In this document: one piece after another, positions 10,746 to 20,399 of the stretch | Numbering within the stretch: the first letter of the stretch is position 1 | Layout of the letters: each line of letters opens with the position of its first letter | Assembly: GCA_003049465.1 (NCBI GenBank) | Contig: PYSS01000090.1 | Coordinates: 62,001 to 126,000, forward strand | Length of the DNA stretch: 64,000 nt | From: Magnaporthiopsis rhizophila | Lineage: Eukaryota > Ascomycota > Sordariomycetes > Magnaporthales > Magnaporthaceae | Direction: 5' to 3' | Translations under genes and position numbers: made by a program | Notes under the pieces: generated by a model | Database searches by the model: none | What the model saw: the letters and a program-made list of their open reading frames with translations, nothing else | Told to the model about the DNA's origin: nothing

Positions 10746-11927
10746 GAGTGGCGTGGATGCAAGGCCAACCAACACATGTTCTGAAGGACATACAGAGGAT
10801 TGGGTGGAGACAGAACGATCCGTGCCATATCATTGATGACGGGAGACTAAAACGCAGCGACGAATATCAATCAATTAATCTAAAAAGCAGCGCTAGAGCG
10901 ATTTAGGACTCGGCGCGGGACCAACGCCATAAACTCCGGGCCAAGTCTAGGTTTCTAGGTAGGACAGCGAACGAAGCAAGATAAAAATAAGAAGAAGAGA
11001 AAAAAGGCCAGAAAATCAAAACACGCTGACTGGCAATGTCGCCAAGATATCTGATGAACCTGCCTACAGGCAAACAGAGCTGCCTCGCTTGATGGCACCA
11101 AGCCACCCCGAGACACAAGTAGGTTTCCATGTTCTATGAACAGCAAAACCGCAAAGCTCGGTTAACTAGAACAAGATTACGTCGCTGGAGAAGAAAAAAG
11201 CAGAAAAATCACAACCTAACAAACATGACGTCCAAAAATCAAAAGCCGACGGCGCAGGCAACCGAATCACGGCTATATAGCGGAGCAGGCGAAAGAGGGA
11301 TCGACAGTATTAGGTGAGGGCGATTAGGACCCAAGTTGGGTCGAACGGCGTGGCAGGTCGTAATCATGCGTAAAGCGAGGGTAGAGGGGAGGAAGAACAA
11401 AAAAAGCATACACACGCGCACGATACACACTTTGATCTCGGCTTGAAGCGGCACACACCGTCCAAAGAACGATGTAGCCGAGACGATCGAACAAAGTCGA
11501 CACGTCTCTCCAGCCAGATTCTTATCAGTGTTTTGACCCGTGATAGGCCCATCCGCATCCAAGGTCGGAAGTGCCCGTCCAATGGACGCTACATCAAGTA
11601 TCACGGTCCTGGAGCCCTGCAAAGCTCAAGCCCAGCCTAAGCGAGGCGAGCCGGAGAGGCTCTGAGCCGTCTTGCCGCCGCGACACGGGCCGCGAAGACA
11701 TCTTGGATCGGCGCTGTTCGACAGGGGCGGCGACGCGCCTGACGGATGGGAATCGGAACGGCCTTGTTGCCGGGGTTTACCCGTGGCATGGGATCAGAAT
11801 CCTCATAGACCGAACGTATCTTCAAAGGGCCGCAGCCTGTGGCGTACATTGGCTTCGGGTTGCGGATCATGTCCCTCCGGGGAAAGAGCACTTCGGGTGA
11901 GGGGGTTTCGGGAGAGAAGACGTCCAC
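10746..11927. other. Convergent intergenic region, about 1.2 kb
   Basis: 3' flanks of the Gln-rich ORF and the Pib2-like gene. The sequence is mixed and A-rich (10970-11010, 11190-11220), with a TCTAGGTAGG element at 10954-10963. No gene is supported. Confidence 0.55.
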
Positions 11928-12990
11928 CTAGAACGTGCTCCAGTTCCAATCTCTCGGGACGCTCAGGGCGACCTCGGTATGGTGCGGCAGCGGCTTGGTA
12001 GCGGCGCAGATGGCGGCGGGGCCACACTGCTGCTGCTGCTCGCCGTGCGGGGCCGACGCCGACGTGGGCTTTGTGGGGCTGTTGGGCGCCGTGGTGGCCT
12101 TGGTGCTGGCGAAGGATGAGGCAGCGCCGCAAGACGTGGTCGAGGCGCGGGTGGCGGGGCGGGTCGTTGTGGACGAGGTCTCGCTGGAAGCCTGGCTGCT
12201 GGTGCGCGAGTGCCAGAGGCGGAACTCGCCAAAGCAGTAGACGCACGAGCGGCTCATGGCGCCGCGCGGGTTGAAGTGCGCCTCCTCGTCGAGGGGGACC
12301 TGGTGCGACGAGTGTGGGTCGCAGAAGATGTTTCCGCACCGGCGGCAGTGGTGGCGACGGGTGAAGTAGCCGAACTGCTTGGTGCACGATGGCTCGTCGC
12401 ACATGGTGGATCGCTCGTCGGCCTAGAATAGCGGTGGCACAGAGGCAACGTGTCAGTTTCGCGGGGCCAAAATCTCCGAGACGTACGGGTGAGTAACGTC
12501 GGAGTGAGGCTGCCAGTCAGAATGAGCTCACCTTCCAGTGCTTGCGCGTCGGTGGCGCAGACACGACGGGGAAGAGATTGACGTTCAGCTCGGGCTCCAG
12601 AGTGCTGCTGCGACTGCTGTCGTTGGTGGATCGGCGGCTGAGACGGCCGATGGCGCCGAGGCCGGTCAGGTTCATGAAGCTGCTGGTCGAGGAGACGGGC
12701 GTGTCCGTCGCGATGGCGCTCTCGTCGTCGCTGCGTGTCGGCGGCTCCTTGGACGGGAACTCGTTGGGGCGCAAGACGGCAGGCACGAAGAGGGGGCGAC
12801 GCGACGGCTGGTAGCCGCCTTTGGGAGAGGTTGGCGAGTGCCTCTTCATGTTGCTCGGGGGCGAGATCTGGGGGTTGTAGCGGGATTGGTAGGGGGCCTG
12901 GGCGGCGCGGATGGGCTGCGTCCGATGGCCAAAGTGGTTGTGGCTCGACGCATCCGGGAGCCGAGGCATGATGAAGTCGGCCGTGGCCAT
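11928..12990 (-). CDS. pib2: Pib2-like FYVE zinc-finger protein (TORC1 pathway candidate)
   Basis: Exons 12990-12532 and 12422-11928 on the minus strand join in phase 0 (GTGAGC...CTAG), giving 317 aa. The N-terminal half is disordered and Ser/Pro-rich. A FYVE finger spans about 151-220: CDEPSC, then the basic signature RRHHCRRCGNIFC, then DPHSSHQVPL and SRSCVYCF. A His (DPH) stands where many FYVE domains have Cys. The extreme C-terminus, VPRDWNWSTF, resembles the conserved tail of yeast Pib2, which activates TORC1 in response to glutamine at the vacuole. FYVE fingers bind phosphatidylinositol 3-phosphate on endosomal and vacuolar membranes. At 317 aa it is half the length of yeast Pib2 (635 aa). 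The assignment rests on the finger variant plus the tail. Confidence 0.72.
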
Positions 12991-15900
12991 GGCTGAATCG
13001 GGGCGAGGAGAGGGAGTGGTTGTGTGCTGGCGCCTTGATTTCGAGGTAGGCTAGTGGTGGCGTCGACTCGGGAAATATTCGAGATTATTATGGTTGGCGT
13101 CGACCAGAGTTGGTTGGCGTGTGGATATTATCAAGGGGAAGGGTCGCGCAGAGTGTCTGGCGGTTATGGTTTGAAAAGCGTTTCGATGATTAGAGGTGGC
13201 GACGTAGCTGGGGCGTTATGTTGGAGATTAAAGTTGGATTCCAGGCCGCCACCGATGCGAGTTGTGCTCGAAAAGGGCAAAAGACAATGGGCGCTCTGCT
13301 GGGTGACTGTGGCAGGGCGATTAGGGTGACACGCGACCAAGGCGGTGGTGAGCGGTGCCGACCGAGTGAGGTGAGAGGCAGGCGAGTGTTGGTTGATGGT
13401 ATGTAATGGGCTGGCGGCGGTGCGGAGGCCAACGGCGGGTGAGGTTGAGCCTAAGTACTGGCTCTGGTAGGATCTGGCAGGGTGGTACCGTACCGTAGCA
13501 GCACCGAGGATGCGTTGAATGTGGGTGCCACCGTAGAAGCACTGCTGGCCTGGCGGGCGGAATTGCGGCTGCGGTCGGGCGTTTGGTCGTTATCAGCCCT
13601 GACGTGATTGGCCGTCGCCTTCGCAGTCGCCTCCGACCCAGTCCCTGTAGCGTTGCAGTCCAGGTCCAATGTGGGGCACGTTATTCCAAGACAGACCCGG
13701 GAACACTGACAGCCCACCGCTTGGTCTCGCCTTCCCGGTTCTGCTTCCTTGAGATGGAGACACGCTTGCGATGCAGGACGAGGAGGCGAAAGGGGTGGGT
13801 GGAAGAGACAATACGATGGGGAGAGAGGGTGAGGGGAACGAGCGGGGAAGACGTTTGTTGCTACGGTGGTACCTAGGTAGCTACTTATCTATGCTTCCTA
13901 AGTTTGCATCAAGGCTGGCACGGGTTGATTACATCCGTCATCGACACCTCACCCTCCATCATCCAGTTGGCGGTGTGATGGTGGGCGTGCCTTAGATAAC
14001 ATCCATCTGAAGAAGCCCGGCCTTGGCCCACTGCACTCTCTGCTGCCTATCTGTCCTTTCTTCCATGCATGTCACAGCCTGCGATGGGGTGTGCTGAGCA
14101 AAGTGCCGTGAAACCCAACTTCATCCACAACGCAGAGGCCATCCATGCCATGGGTATCTGGTGGGTACATGCAGCGCGATGGTGGTGCACGGCAACGGGC
14201 TCCCAGCTCTGCGCAATGGTGGATTCATCATCGCAGTGATCGCTCTCTCCAAACAAGAAAAAAAGAAAAAAAGTACCCGTCCGTATCACTTGACCCCAGA
14301 CAAGGGGATCCCGGACCCTGCTCTTGCGGTGAGCCCTTGTCGCAGCGATTATCGCTGTTCATTTTTGTTTCGTGCGTGGCCTTCCTTGCCATGCCCGCAC
14401 CGTTACGCCCCTACTCCTTCGCCGCTGTCGACGCGCGCCCTGCTCTAGAGCCAGGAAGCCAGGGGGCGAATCGGGACCTCGAGGAAAAGCGGCATGCACG
14501 GCCTCTGACGCTGACGAGCCCACTGAATGCCGAGTTCGCAGGGCCGAAAACGGCTAAGCTCTCCTCACCGGTCTGCTCATCCCGGTCCCGACGAGCGCGC
14601 TATCTCCAACACAGCAAGGCAGGGAAATACAGAATCCTACGCTGTTAGTTGGATAAGCAACCCTCACGCCACCGTTCCCCCGACCATCGCGATCCATAGT
14701 GGAAGTTCTCCGTGCAAGTCAGTGTTAGTACCCTTGGCGATCCACCCATTCATGCGTTAGTGGAAAGCGCTTTTTATGAAGAAACAGTGGGGAGAGGACC
14801 TCCCAGCCTCACTCGAAATATGTCTCTTACAATGCTACCGAGGGGAGATTTGAGCGGGGATTCTGCTTTGCCGCTTGAACATTCGCTTCCGTCGCGAGTC
14901 GCTTGTTCGTGGACCCCGTTTTTTTCTGTCCATCCCATCGCCTTCTGAGATGCCAGATTGCCAGTCTGTCCCATAATAAACAAGGCGCGAGCCTGACTCG
15001 GGTCCTTCGCTGGCCTGAAGTTCATGTCAGAGTCGCCGGCGGGCAAGGGGACCGCTGTGGCCACTGATTGGGATGACGGCCATGGTTTGTGAGGAAACGG
15101 AAGGCGAGCACGCGGCATAACGCAGAAAGATGGGGCTCCAAATCCGTAAATTCCCACCCAGGAGCCAGGACCCTCTGGTGCACCACCTCCGAGAGAAGAC
15201 CCGCTTGGCGATCTTGCGCTTGGAGGGGCCTTTTGCAAGGTCCTTTTTTTTTCTGGAACGCGACGACGCCGTTGTCGGGCGTCAAGAGGAGAGGTCCCAG
15301 CTCGCTTCCCTCGATCCAAGCTTGTGCGCGCTGCCGATGGAAAGCGCGTGTGGAGGGGTCGAGCGGGGGGTACCAGTCGCCTCGCCTCGCTTTTGCGGCA
15401 ACACCTCACGTGCCCATGGTCGGTCGTCCTTGGTTCCCCAGACAGAAACTAAGGCAAAGCGGTTGACGTCCTCTGTCGGGCAGGCCGGGATGGACCTGCT
15501 CAATTCGACTTGGCATGGACCCCACCTGTTTTCGATGCTAAAAGCCAGCCGCCCTGCGCCAATTGGACTCGGCGACTTCGGTTTTCCAACGGGTTGCCAG
15601 AGCTGGGCATATCCAATTACGCATGCGTTAGCGTTGTCTGCTCATTGGCTCTGCCTTTTTCTTATCTCTGCAACCCTTGATTGGCGCAAAGTCGCCGACG
15701 AGCAACCGGGATGCCAACGCTAGCGCCAGCAATACGACAGGGACCGCACGGACTGCATGCTCGGCGGTTTGCCGCAAGCAGTAAAATCACAGGCTCGCAA
15801 AGGCGACCAAATTGGAAAGCCACAGAGCCCGGTCCATGGATGATCGATGGGGAGTGACATTGCCCCGTGTATAAGAATATGGGCCGGACATAAAGTGAGC

Positions 15901-17003
15901 TCGTAAAAATACAAAAACAGAACAATGCTATAAATGCCATGGTATATCAAACCCCCCATCACGATAGATCTGCGGTCGTGTTCGATCGTCTGCAAGTAAC
16001 CCCTCCATCCTCCGCCCAATGGGCCTGCACAGCCAGCCCGACCGGAGATGCTCCTCTTGCCCAAATGGCGAAGAAATACAGTACGGTAGAGACACGGTGG
16101 GCCAATGAGAACAGGTCGATTACAGCCCAGCCCATGGGGAAGTGCCGCTGGTCACCTTCTGCATAACATATAGCAGGTTTGCGCTGTCCATACAAAGAGT
16201 TTGGAATTGGCTTGCATCTGCTACCGTACCCGTCGTCGGATATCAAATCCAATATCCCGCAGCAGCTTCGGCTAGGTATTTGTATTGCGAGCCAAGCCCA
16301 TTTTCCAAAACCACCCCAAGCGAAGCTCCTGTCCAACAAACAATGGCCACGTACAAAGGTCTAGCGGCAGGCAAGTCGACGGAGGAAAAACATTTAGGCG
16401 CACTCGGGAGGGGCAAGCAGCCCCCAATACTGCGCTAAGGAGCGGGTAGTGGGAGTGGGCGGGGCGGCCACCTGAGGCAGACCGGCCGGGGATCGGCGTG
16501 TTTTTCCGATACTGTCCTGTCCACGGATCGGGAACGTCGGCTAGGAGAGGTATTATGCTTGGAATGACAGCATTTGTTGATTAGACGACATCGGCCCCAA
16601 GGGCTGTGGAGCTTCCAGTATGCACGGCATGGCGACTTTCGCTTTTTAGCTAATGGCTACTCCCACATTCAAGGGTCCAGCGGTTCCATCTCCGAAATAG
16701 AGTGCCTTTGCCTGCCGCCGAGGACATTATCCACCCACGTGCCGCCCTGGGCAGCCCCTCGGGTCTCGGTGAGGGCAACGGGGATAGGTAGTCTAGGCTC
16801 TCCGATCGTGTACCAAAATCAGCCCGGCGGCTAAGCTAGGTAGGCACGTACGTAATAGCTTCCCTCAGGGATGATGCGTGAAACCACGCATCTTTAAACG
16901 AACCACGAACCGAGCCCCTCCCCCGTCTAGGTTCGTAATAACCCATGGAGCCGCTCACATGCCCGTCTAAACAGAGATGGCATTTTAGGTAGGTACCTGT
17001 GTA
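12991..17003. other. 4-kb gene-free stretch
   Basis: No open frame here has protein-like composition, recognisable motifs or supportable splice joins. Frames up to about 210 codons exist on both strands (14774-15409, 15130-15723) but overlap each other and lack conserved features. The region lies upstream of the Pib2-like gene and downstream of the molybdenum cofactor locus. It contains several CTAGGTA elements (13871-13880, 16835-16845, 16985-16998). A non-coding RNA or distal regulation is possible; nothing in the sequence proves it. Confidence 0.5.
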
Positions 17004-17777
17004 CTACACCCCGTCCTTGTCGTCGCCGTCGCCAGTCGTCGGCGCGCCCTCGACCCACCTCCCACTCCTCCCGCCGTCCTTGAGCACGACGCGCAGGCCG
17101 TCGACGCGCATGCCCTTGTCGACGGCCTTGCACATGTCGTAGACCGTCAGCGCCGCCGTGGCGGCCGCCGTCAGCGCCTCCATCTCGACGCCCGTCTTGC
17201 CGTCGCAGCCGACCGTGGCGCGCACCTCGACGCGATCCCCGCCGGGGGCCGCGTCCAGCTCGACCGACACGTGCGAGACGGCGACCGGGTGGCACAGCGG
17301 GATCAGGTCGGGCGTGCGCTTGGCCGCCATGATGCCCGCGACGCGCGCCACGCCCAGCACGTCGCCCTTGCCCATCTGGTTCTCGGCGATCAGCCGCACC
17401 GCCGTCGGTGAGCTGAAGACGACGGTGCAGGCCGCCGTGGCGACGCGGGTCGTCACCGCCTTGGAGGCGATGGATACCATGTGCGCCGCACCCGAGGCCG
17501 TGACGTGTGTGAGTTTTGGTTGGCTGTTGTTGTTGCTGCTGGGCTCGGTAACGGCGGCCGGCGACGCGTCCTTGTCCTTTTGATGCTTCAACAACCGGCG
17601 GCCGTATGTTGAGAACAGCCGCCGCTGAAACGTACCGGTGACCGCATTCGAGGCGGGTAGTAGCTGCCACGGTATGCCATGGCTTCGTGGAAAGACGGCA
17701 CGACAGCCCGTTGCTATCCTCGGAGACGGCCGTGTTGGATGCTCATGTCGATGCTCCGGACTGTTGGTATCTAGCAT
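17004..17777 (-). CDS. MoaC domain: cyclic pyranopterin monophosphate synthase (second half of MOCS1/cnxABC-type locus)
   Basis: The MoaC frame runs from an ATG at 17777 to the stop at 17004 (257 aa); in the fused form its exon would start at 17770. MoaC with MoaA turns GTP into cyclic pyranopterin monophosphate, the first step of molybdenum cofactor synthesis. Family motifs are clear: MGKGDVLGVARVAGIMAAKR, LIPLCHP, and TGVEMEALTAAATAALTVYD followed by KAVDKGM. Before the domain, residues 1-95 are a linker that includes a basic presequence-like patch (RRLFSTYGRRLLK). In Aspergillus nidulans one cnxABC gene encodes both halves; here the MoaA frame lies 290 nt upstream on the same strand. Expression as a fusion by splicing is more likely than a separate gene. 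Confidence 0.88.
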   Translation of the reverse strand: MLDTNSPEHRHEHPTRPSPRIATGCRAVFPRSHGIPWQLLPASNAVTGTFQRRLFSTYGRRLLKHQKDKDASPAAVTEPSSNNNSQPKLTHVTASGAAHMVSIASKAVTTRVATAACTVVFSSPTAVRLIAENQMGKGDVLGVARVAGIMAAKRTPDLIPLCHPVAVSHVSVELDAAPGGDRVEVRATVGCDGKTGVEMEALTAAATAALTVYDMCKAVDKGMRVDGLRVVLKDGGRSGRWVEGAPTTGDGDDKDGV

Positions 17778-18075
17778 TCCAGGAGCGAGATTTTATTTTA
17801 GCAACAACTCTCCATTGAATTTCTCGTAAATTTTTCCTAAATTCAGAGAAACGCCTTGAAAACATACCTCAGAGCATCGCCCTCATTAGACGCTCGCGGG
17901 GTCGGTCCTGCCATAGCCCCAGCCTCCTATTCAAACGCCAACCCATATGCAATTACACCCACAACATATATATGTAGATGGATTTATATACCAACCGCAA
18001 ACAATAGCCTTGTTCCCCAGCATTCACTCTTTGCCACTATAGAAGAACAGAAAAAAAAAGGAGGGATTCACCCAC
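17771..18075 (-). other. Candidate alternative intron joining MoaA to MoaC
   Basis: On the minus strand the donor is G/GTGGGT at the Gly-Gly-stop, and the acceptor is ATGCTAG/AT at 17771. A CTAAAA-like branch site lies about 25-30 nt before the acceptor. The exon phases match (1 nt left over, 2 nt to complete), so the reading frame continues Ile-Asp-Thr into the MoaC linker. Retention gives a free MoaA ending Gly-Gly. At 305 nt it is longer than most introns here. Confidence 0.6.
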
Positions 18076-19411
18076 CTATTAGAATCATCGGCCTATTCTT
18101 CATATGTTCCAGCTCGCCAATGCCCGCATGCTTGGCCTTCTTGCGCTTCACGGCCATGCCGATAAGATCCAGGAGCTCTTGCGAGTTTGGCACGGTAATG
18201 GGCTGTTGTGATGTGGCGTCGGGGGCCGTGTCCGCTGCGTGTAGTAGTTGCCGCTGCATCCTCTCCAGGGCGCCATCGTCGATGGGCTCCCCGGCGTTGG
18301 TCTTCCTCAGGATGTCTCGCAGCGACACCTCGGCCTCGCCAAACAGGCAGACCTTGAGGTTCCCGTCGCTGGTGATACGCAGGCGGTTGCAGGAGCCGCA
18401 AAAGTTCTGTGTCATGCTCGTGATGAAGCCGACGCGGCCGCGGAAGCCGGGCACCTGGAACGTCTTTGACGTGTCGTTCTTGTGGCCGGCGACTCGGTGC
18501 AGGCCCGGGTGGGCCTCGCGGATGCGGTCCAGCATCTCGCGGTAGCCAAACATCTTGCCCTCGCTCCAGCGGTTGCCGTCGAAGGGCATGTACTCGATGA
18601 AGCGCACCTCGACGTCGGCGTCGCGCGTCATGTCGACGAAGCGCACAATCTCGGCGTCGTTGAGCCCGCGCATGACGACGCAGTTGATCTTGAGCTTGAC
18701 GCCGGCGCCAGCCCGGTTGAGCTCGAGGATGCGGTCGATGCTCCGGCGCACGGCGTCGAGCCCGTTGCGGCGCGTCATGATCTGGTACTGCCACGGGTCG
18801 AGCGTGTCGAGGCTGAGGTTGACGCCCGTCAGCCCGGCCTCGACCATGGCCTCGAGCTTGCGGTGCAGCGAGATGCCGTTGGTGGTCAGGCACAGCTCGC
18901 GCAGGCCGTGGCGCCGCAGGTCGCCGATTTGCCGCATCAGGGGCACGATGTCGCGCCGCACCGTGGGCTCGCCGCCCGTGAGCCGGATTTTGGTGACGCC
19001 CTGCGACACGAAGACGGACGACAGCAGCACCACCTCGGGCGTGGTGAGCAGCTCGCGGTCCGGCGAGAGCGGCACGCCCTCCTCGGGCATGCAGTAGACG
19101 CAGCGCAGGTTGCAGCGCTCCGTCAGCGAGATGCGCAGGTAGTCGTGCTGCCGGCCGAAGGTGTCGGTCAGGAAGTCCGAGAAGGGCCTGGCGTCCCTGA
19201 GGCTGTCCCGTCTGGGTCGGGATGGCACGACCGGCGGGCTGACTCCGTCGCCCGGTCTCGGATCGGGGAAGTGCGGTTCTTGGCTGAGACCACTCGACGT
19301 CGCAACCGCTCTCCTCAACAAGGGTGCAGCACCTAGGACGCCAGAGGCGGCACAGCGCCGTGGCACTCGGGCGCCGAGTCGCAGGCCATGTGACACAGCG
19401 TTGGGCCACAT
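18068..19411 (-). CDS. MoaA domain: GTP 3',8-cyclase, radical SAM (first half of MOCS1/cnxABC-type locus)
   Basis: The frame from the ATG at 19411 encodes 447 aa. The first 40 residues are Arg/Ala-rich without acids, a mitochondrial presequence. The radical SAM cluster is CNLRCVYC (Cys100, 104, 107), followed by the glycine motif TGGEPTVRRDI. The C-terminal [4Fe-4S] site that holds GTP is CGSCNRLRITSDGNLKVC. The protein ends ILIGG-stop, the C-terminal double glycine needed for MoaA/MOCS1A activity. The last codons (GGT GGG TGA) also contain a GTGGGT splice donor. Splicing from 18075 to 17771 gives phase-1 exons 19411-18076 and 17770-17004, a 700-aa MoaA-MoaC fusion. Products feed nitrate reductase, xanthine dehydrogenase and sulfite oxidase-type enzymes. 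Confidence 0.93.
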   Translation of the reverse strand: MWPNAVSHGLRLGARVPRRCAASGVLGAAPLLRRAVATSSGLSQEPHFPDPRPGDGVSPPVVPSRPRRDSLRDARPFSDFLTDTFGRQHDYLRISLTERCNLRCVYCMPEEGVPLSPDRELLTTPEVVLLSSVFVSQGVTKIRLTGGEPTVRRDIVPLMRQIGDLRRHGLRELCLTTNGISLHRKLEAMVEAGLTGVNLSLDTLDPWQYQIMTRRNGLDAVRRSIDRILELNRAGAGVKLKINCVVMRGLNDAEIVRFVDMTRDADVEVRFIEYMPFDGNRWSEGKMFGYREMLDRIREAHPGLHRVAGHKNDTSKTFQVPGFRGRVGFITSMTQNFCGSCNRLRITSDGNLKVCLFGEAEVSLRDILRKTNAGEPIDDGALERMQRQLLHAADTAPDATSQQPITVPNSQELLDLIGMAVKRKKAKHAGIGELEHMKNRPMILIGG

Positions 19412-20399
19412 GGCTCAGGAGGGGATACGGAGCTTTATCAGGGTTTCACTCTTCCTCCTCGTCCCCCCTCCCAGGCATGCGCAGCAGCAGGCCCCTTGAG
19501 CTTTCGCCGGGCAACGAAAATACAGCTGGTTACTTGGTAAGCGGCTGCGGCTCCATGCTTGGTGAACTCAGTAGGCTCAGCGATGATGTTTTCAAGTCCC
19601 CAATGAGAGAGTCCGAAGTGAGCTCAGGCTTGAGGACGGATGCGATGAATATCTGCAGTTCTAAGAGGCAAGTTGAGGGTCCGCGGCCGATGAGTCAGCG
19701 ACCATGGGAGAAGCCGCAGTCGGCGGGATGGGCGCGGGTACCCAGCCGGTGTCTGATTTCTGCAGCGGCGGCTTTCGTCCAATGTCTAGCCTGAGGTGGC
19801 GAACCAAATCCCCATCTCCGGCATTTGAGATTTTTTCGATAGTCAATTCGTACCGTTAAGCAAGATACAAAAGGGTACTTGATGTGGGTGGGGTAAGGGC
19901 GCTGATGAAGAGGCGTCAGTGTGATATAGCTAGTGGTATCCACCTACAAGCAGCCTCTTTTCGCTTGTCCAAGGTCGAGCTGAGCGAAGGTGCGATCGAG
20001 ATTACCATCCCAAGATAACTGCCGCTCAATGGGATGACCGGCACTGATTTGCCTTCAGTTTTTTTTTTTTTGTCCAATATTCGACGATAATTGCCGCAAA
20101 GGGGAACCCGTGTGTTCTGATGACGACGCTGCGGCCTAAGCCGAATTAGGCAATGACACAATAAACAAACACCCCCACCAAGCCTCTTGAACAAAGTCGA
20201 GCACCAGCAAACCTCATTGAAAGTCGAGGCTGCACACCCAAGGAGCCAAGCCAGCACCTCCACTCTACTTAACCAGGAGCCCGGACCTTTTCCCATCTCG
20301 GGCCTGGATGCAACGTCCACTATCCTCGACCGGGGCTCTGAGACGCCACCCGGCTGCCTGCGTCCTCGACGAGCAAACATCTTTGCTCCTGCGATAATA
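19412..20399. promoter_or_regulatory. Divergent intergenic region (MoaA / WDR8-like)
   Basis: Nearly 1 kb between two outward starts, so it holds both promoters. A T tract lies at about 20059-20070. No gene is seen. Confidence 0.5.

Noticed and set aside
14774..15723. Frames of about 200 codons on both strands
   Set aside because: They overlap each other, lack conserved motifs and show no codon or composition pattern like the real genes nearby.
18482..19336. 284-codon plus-strand frame
   Set aside because: It lies entirely opposite the MoaA coding frame and is a shadow of GC-rich codon use.
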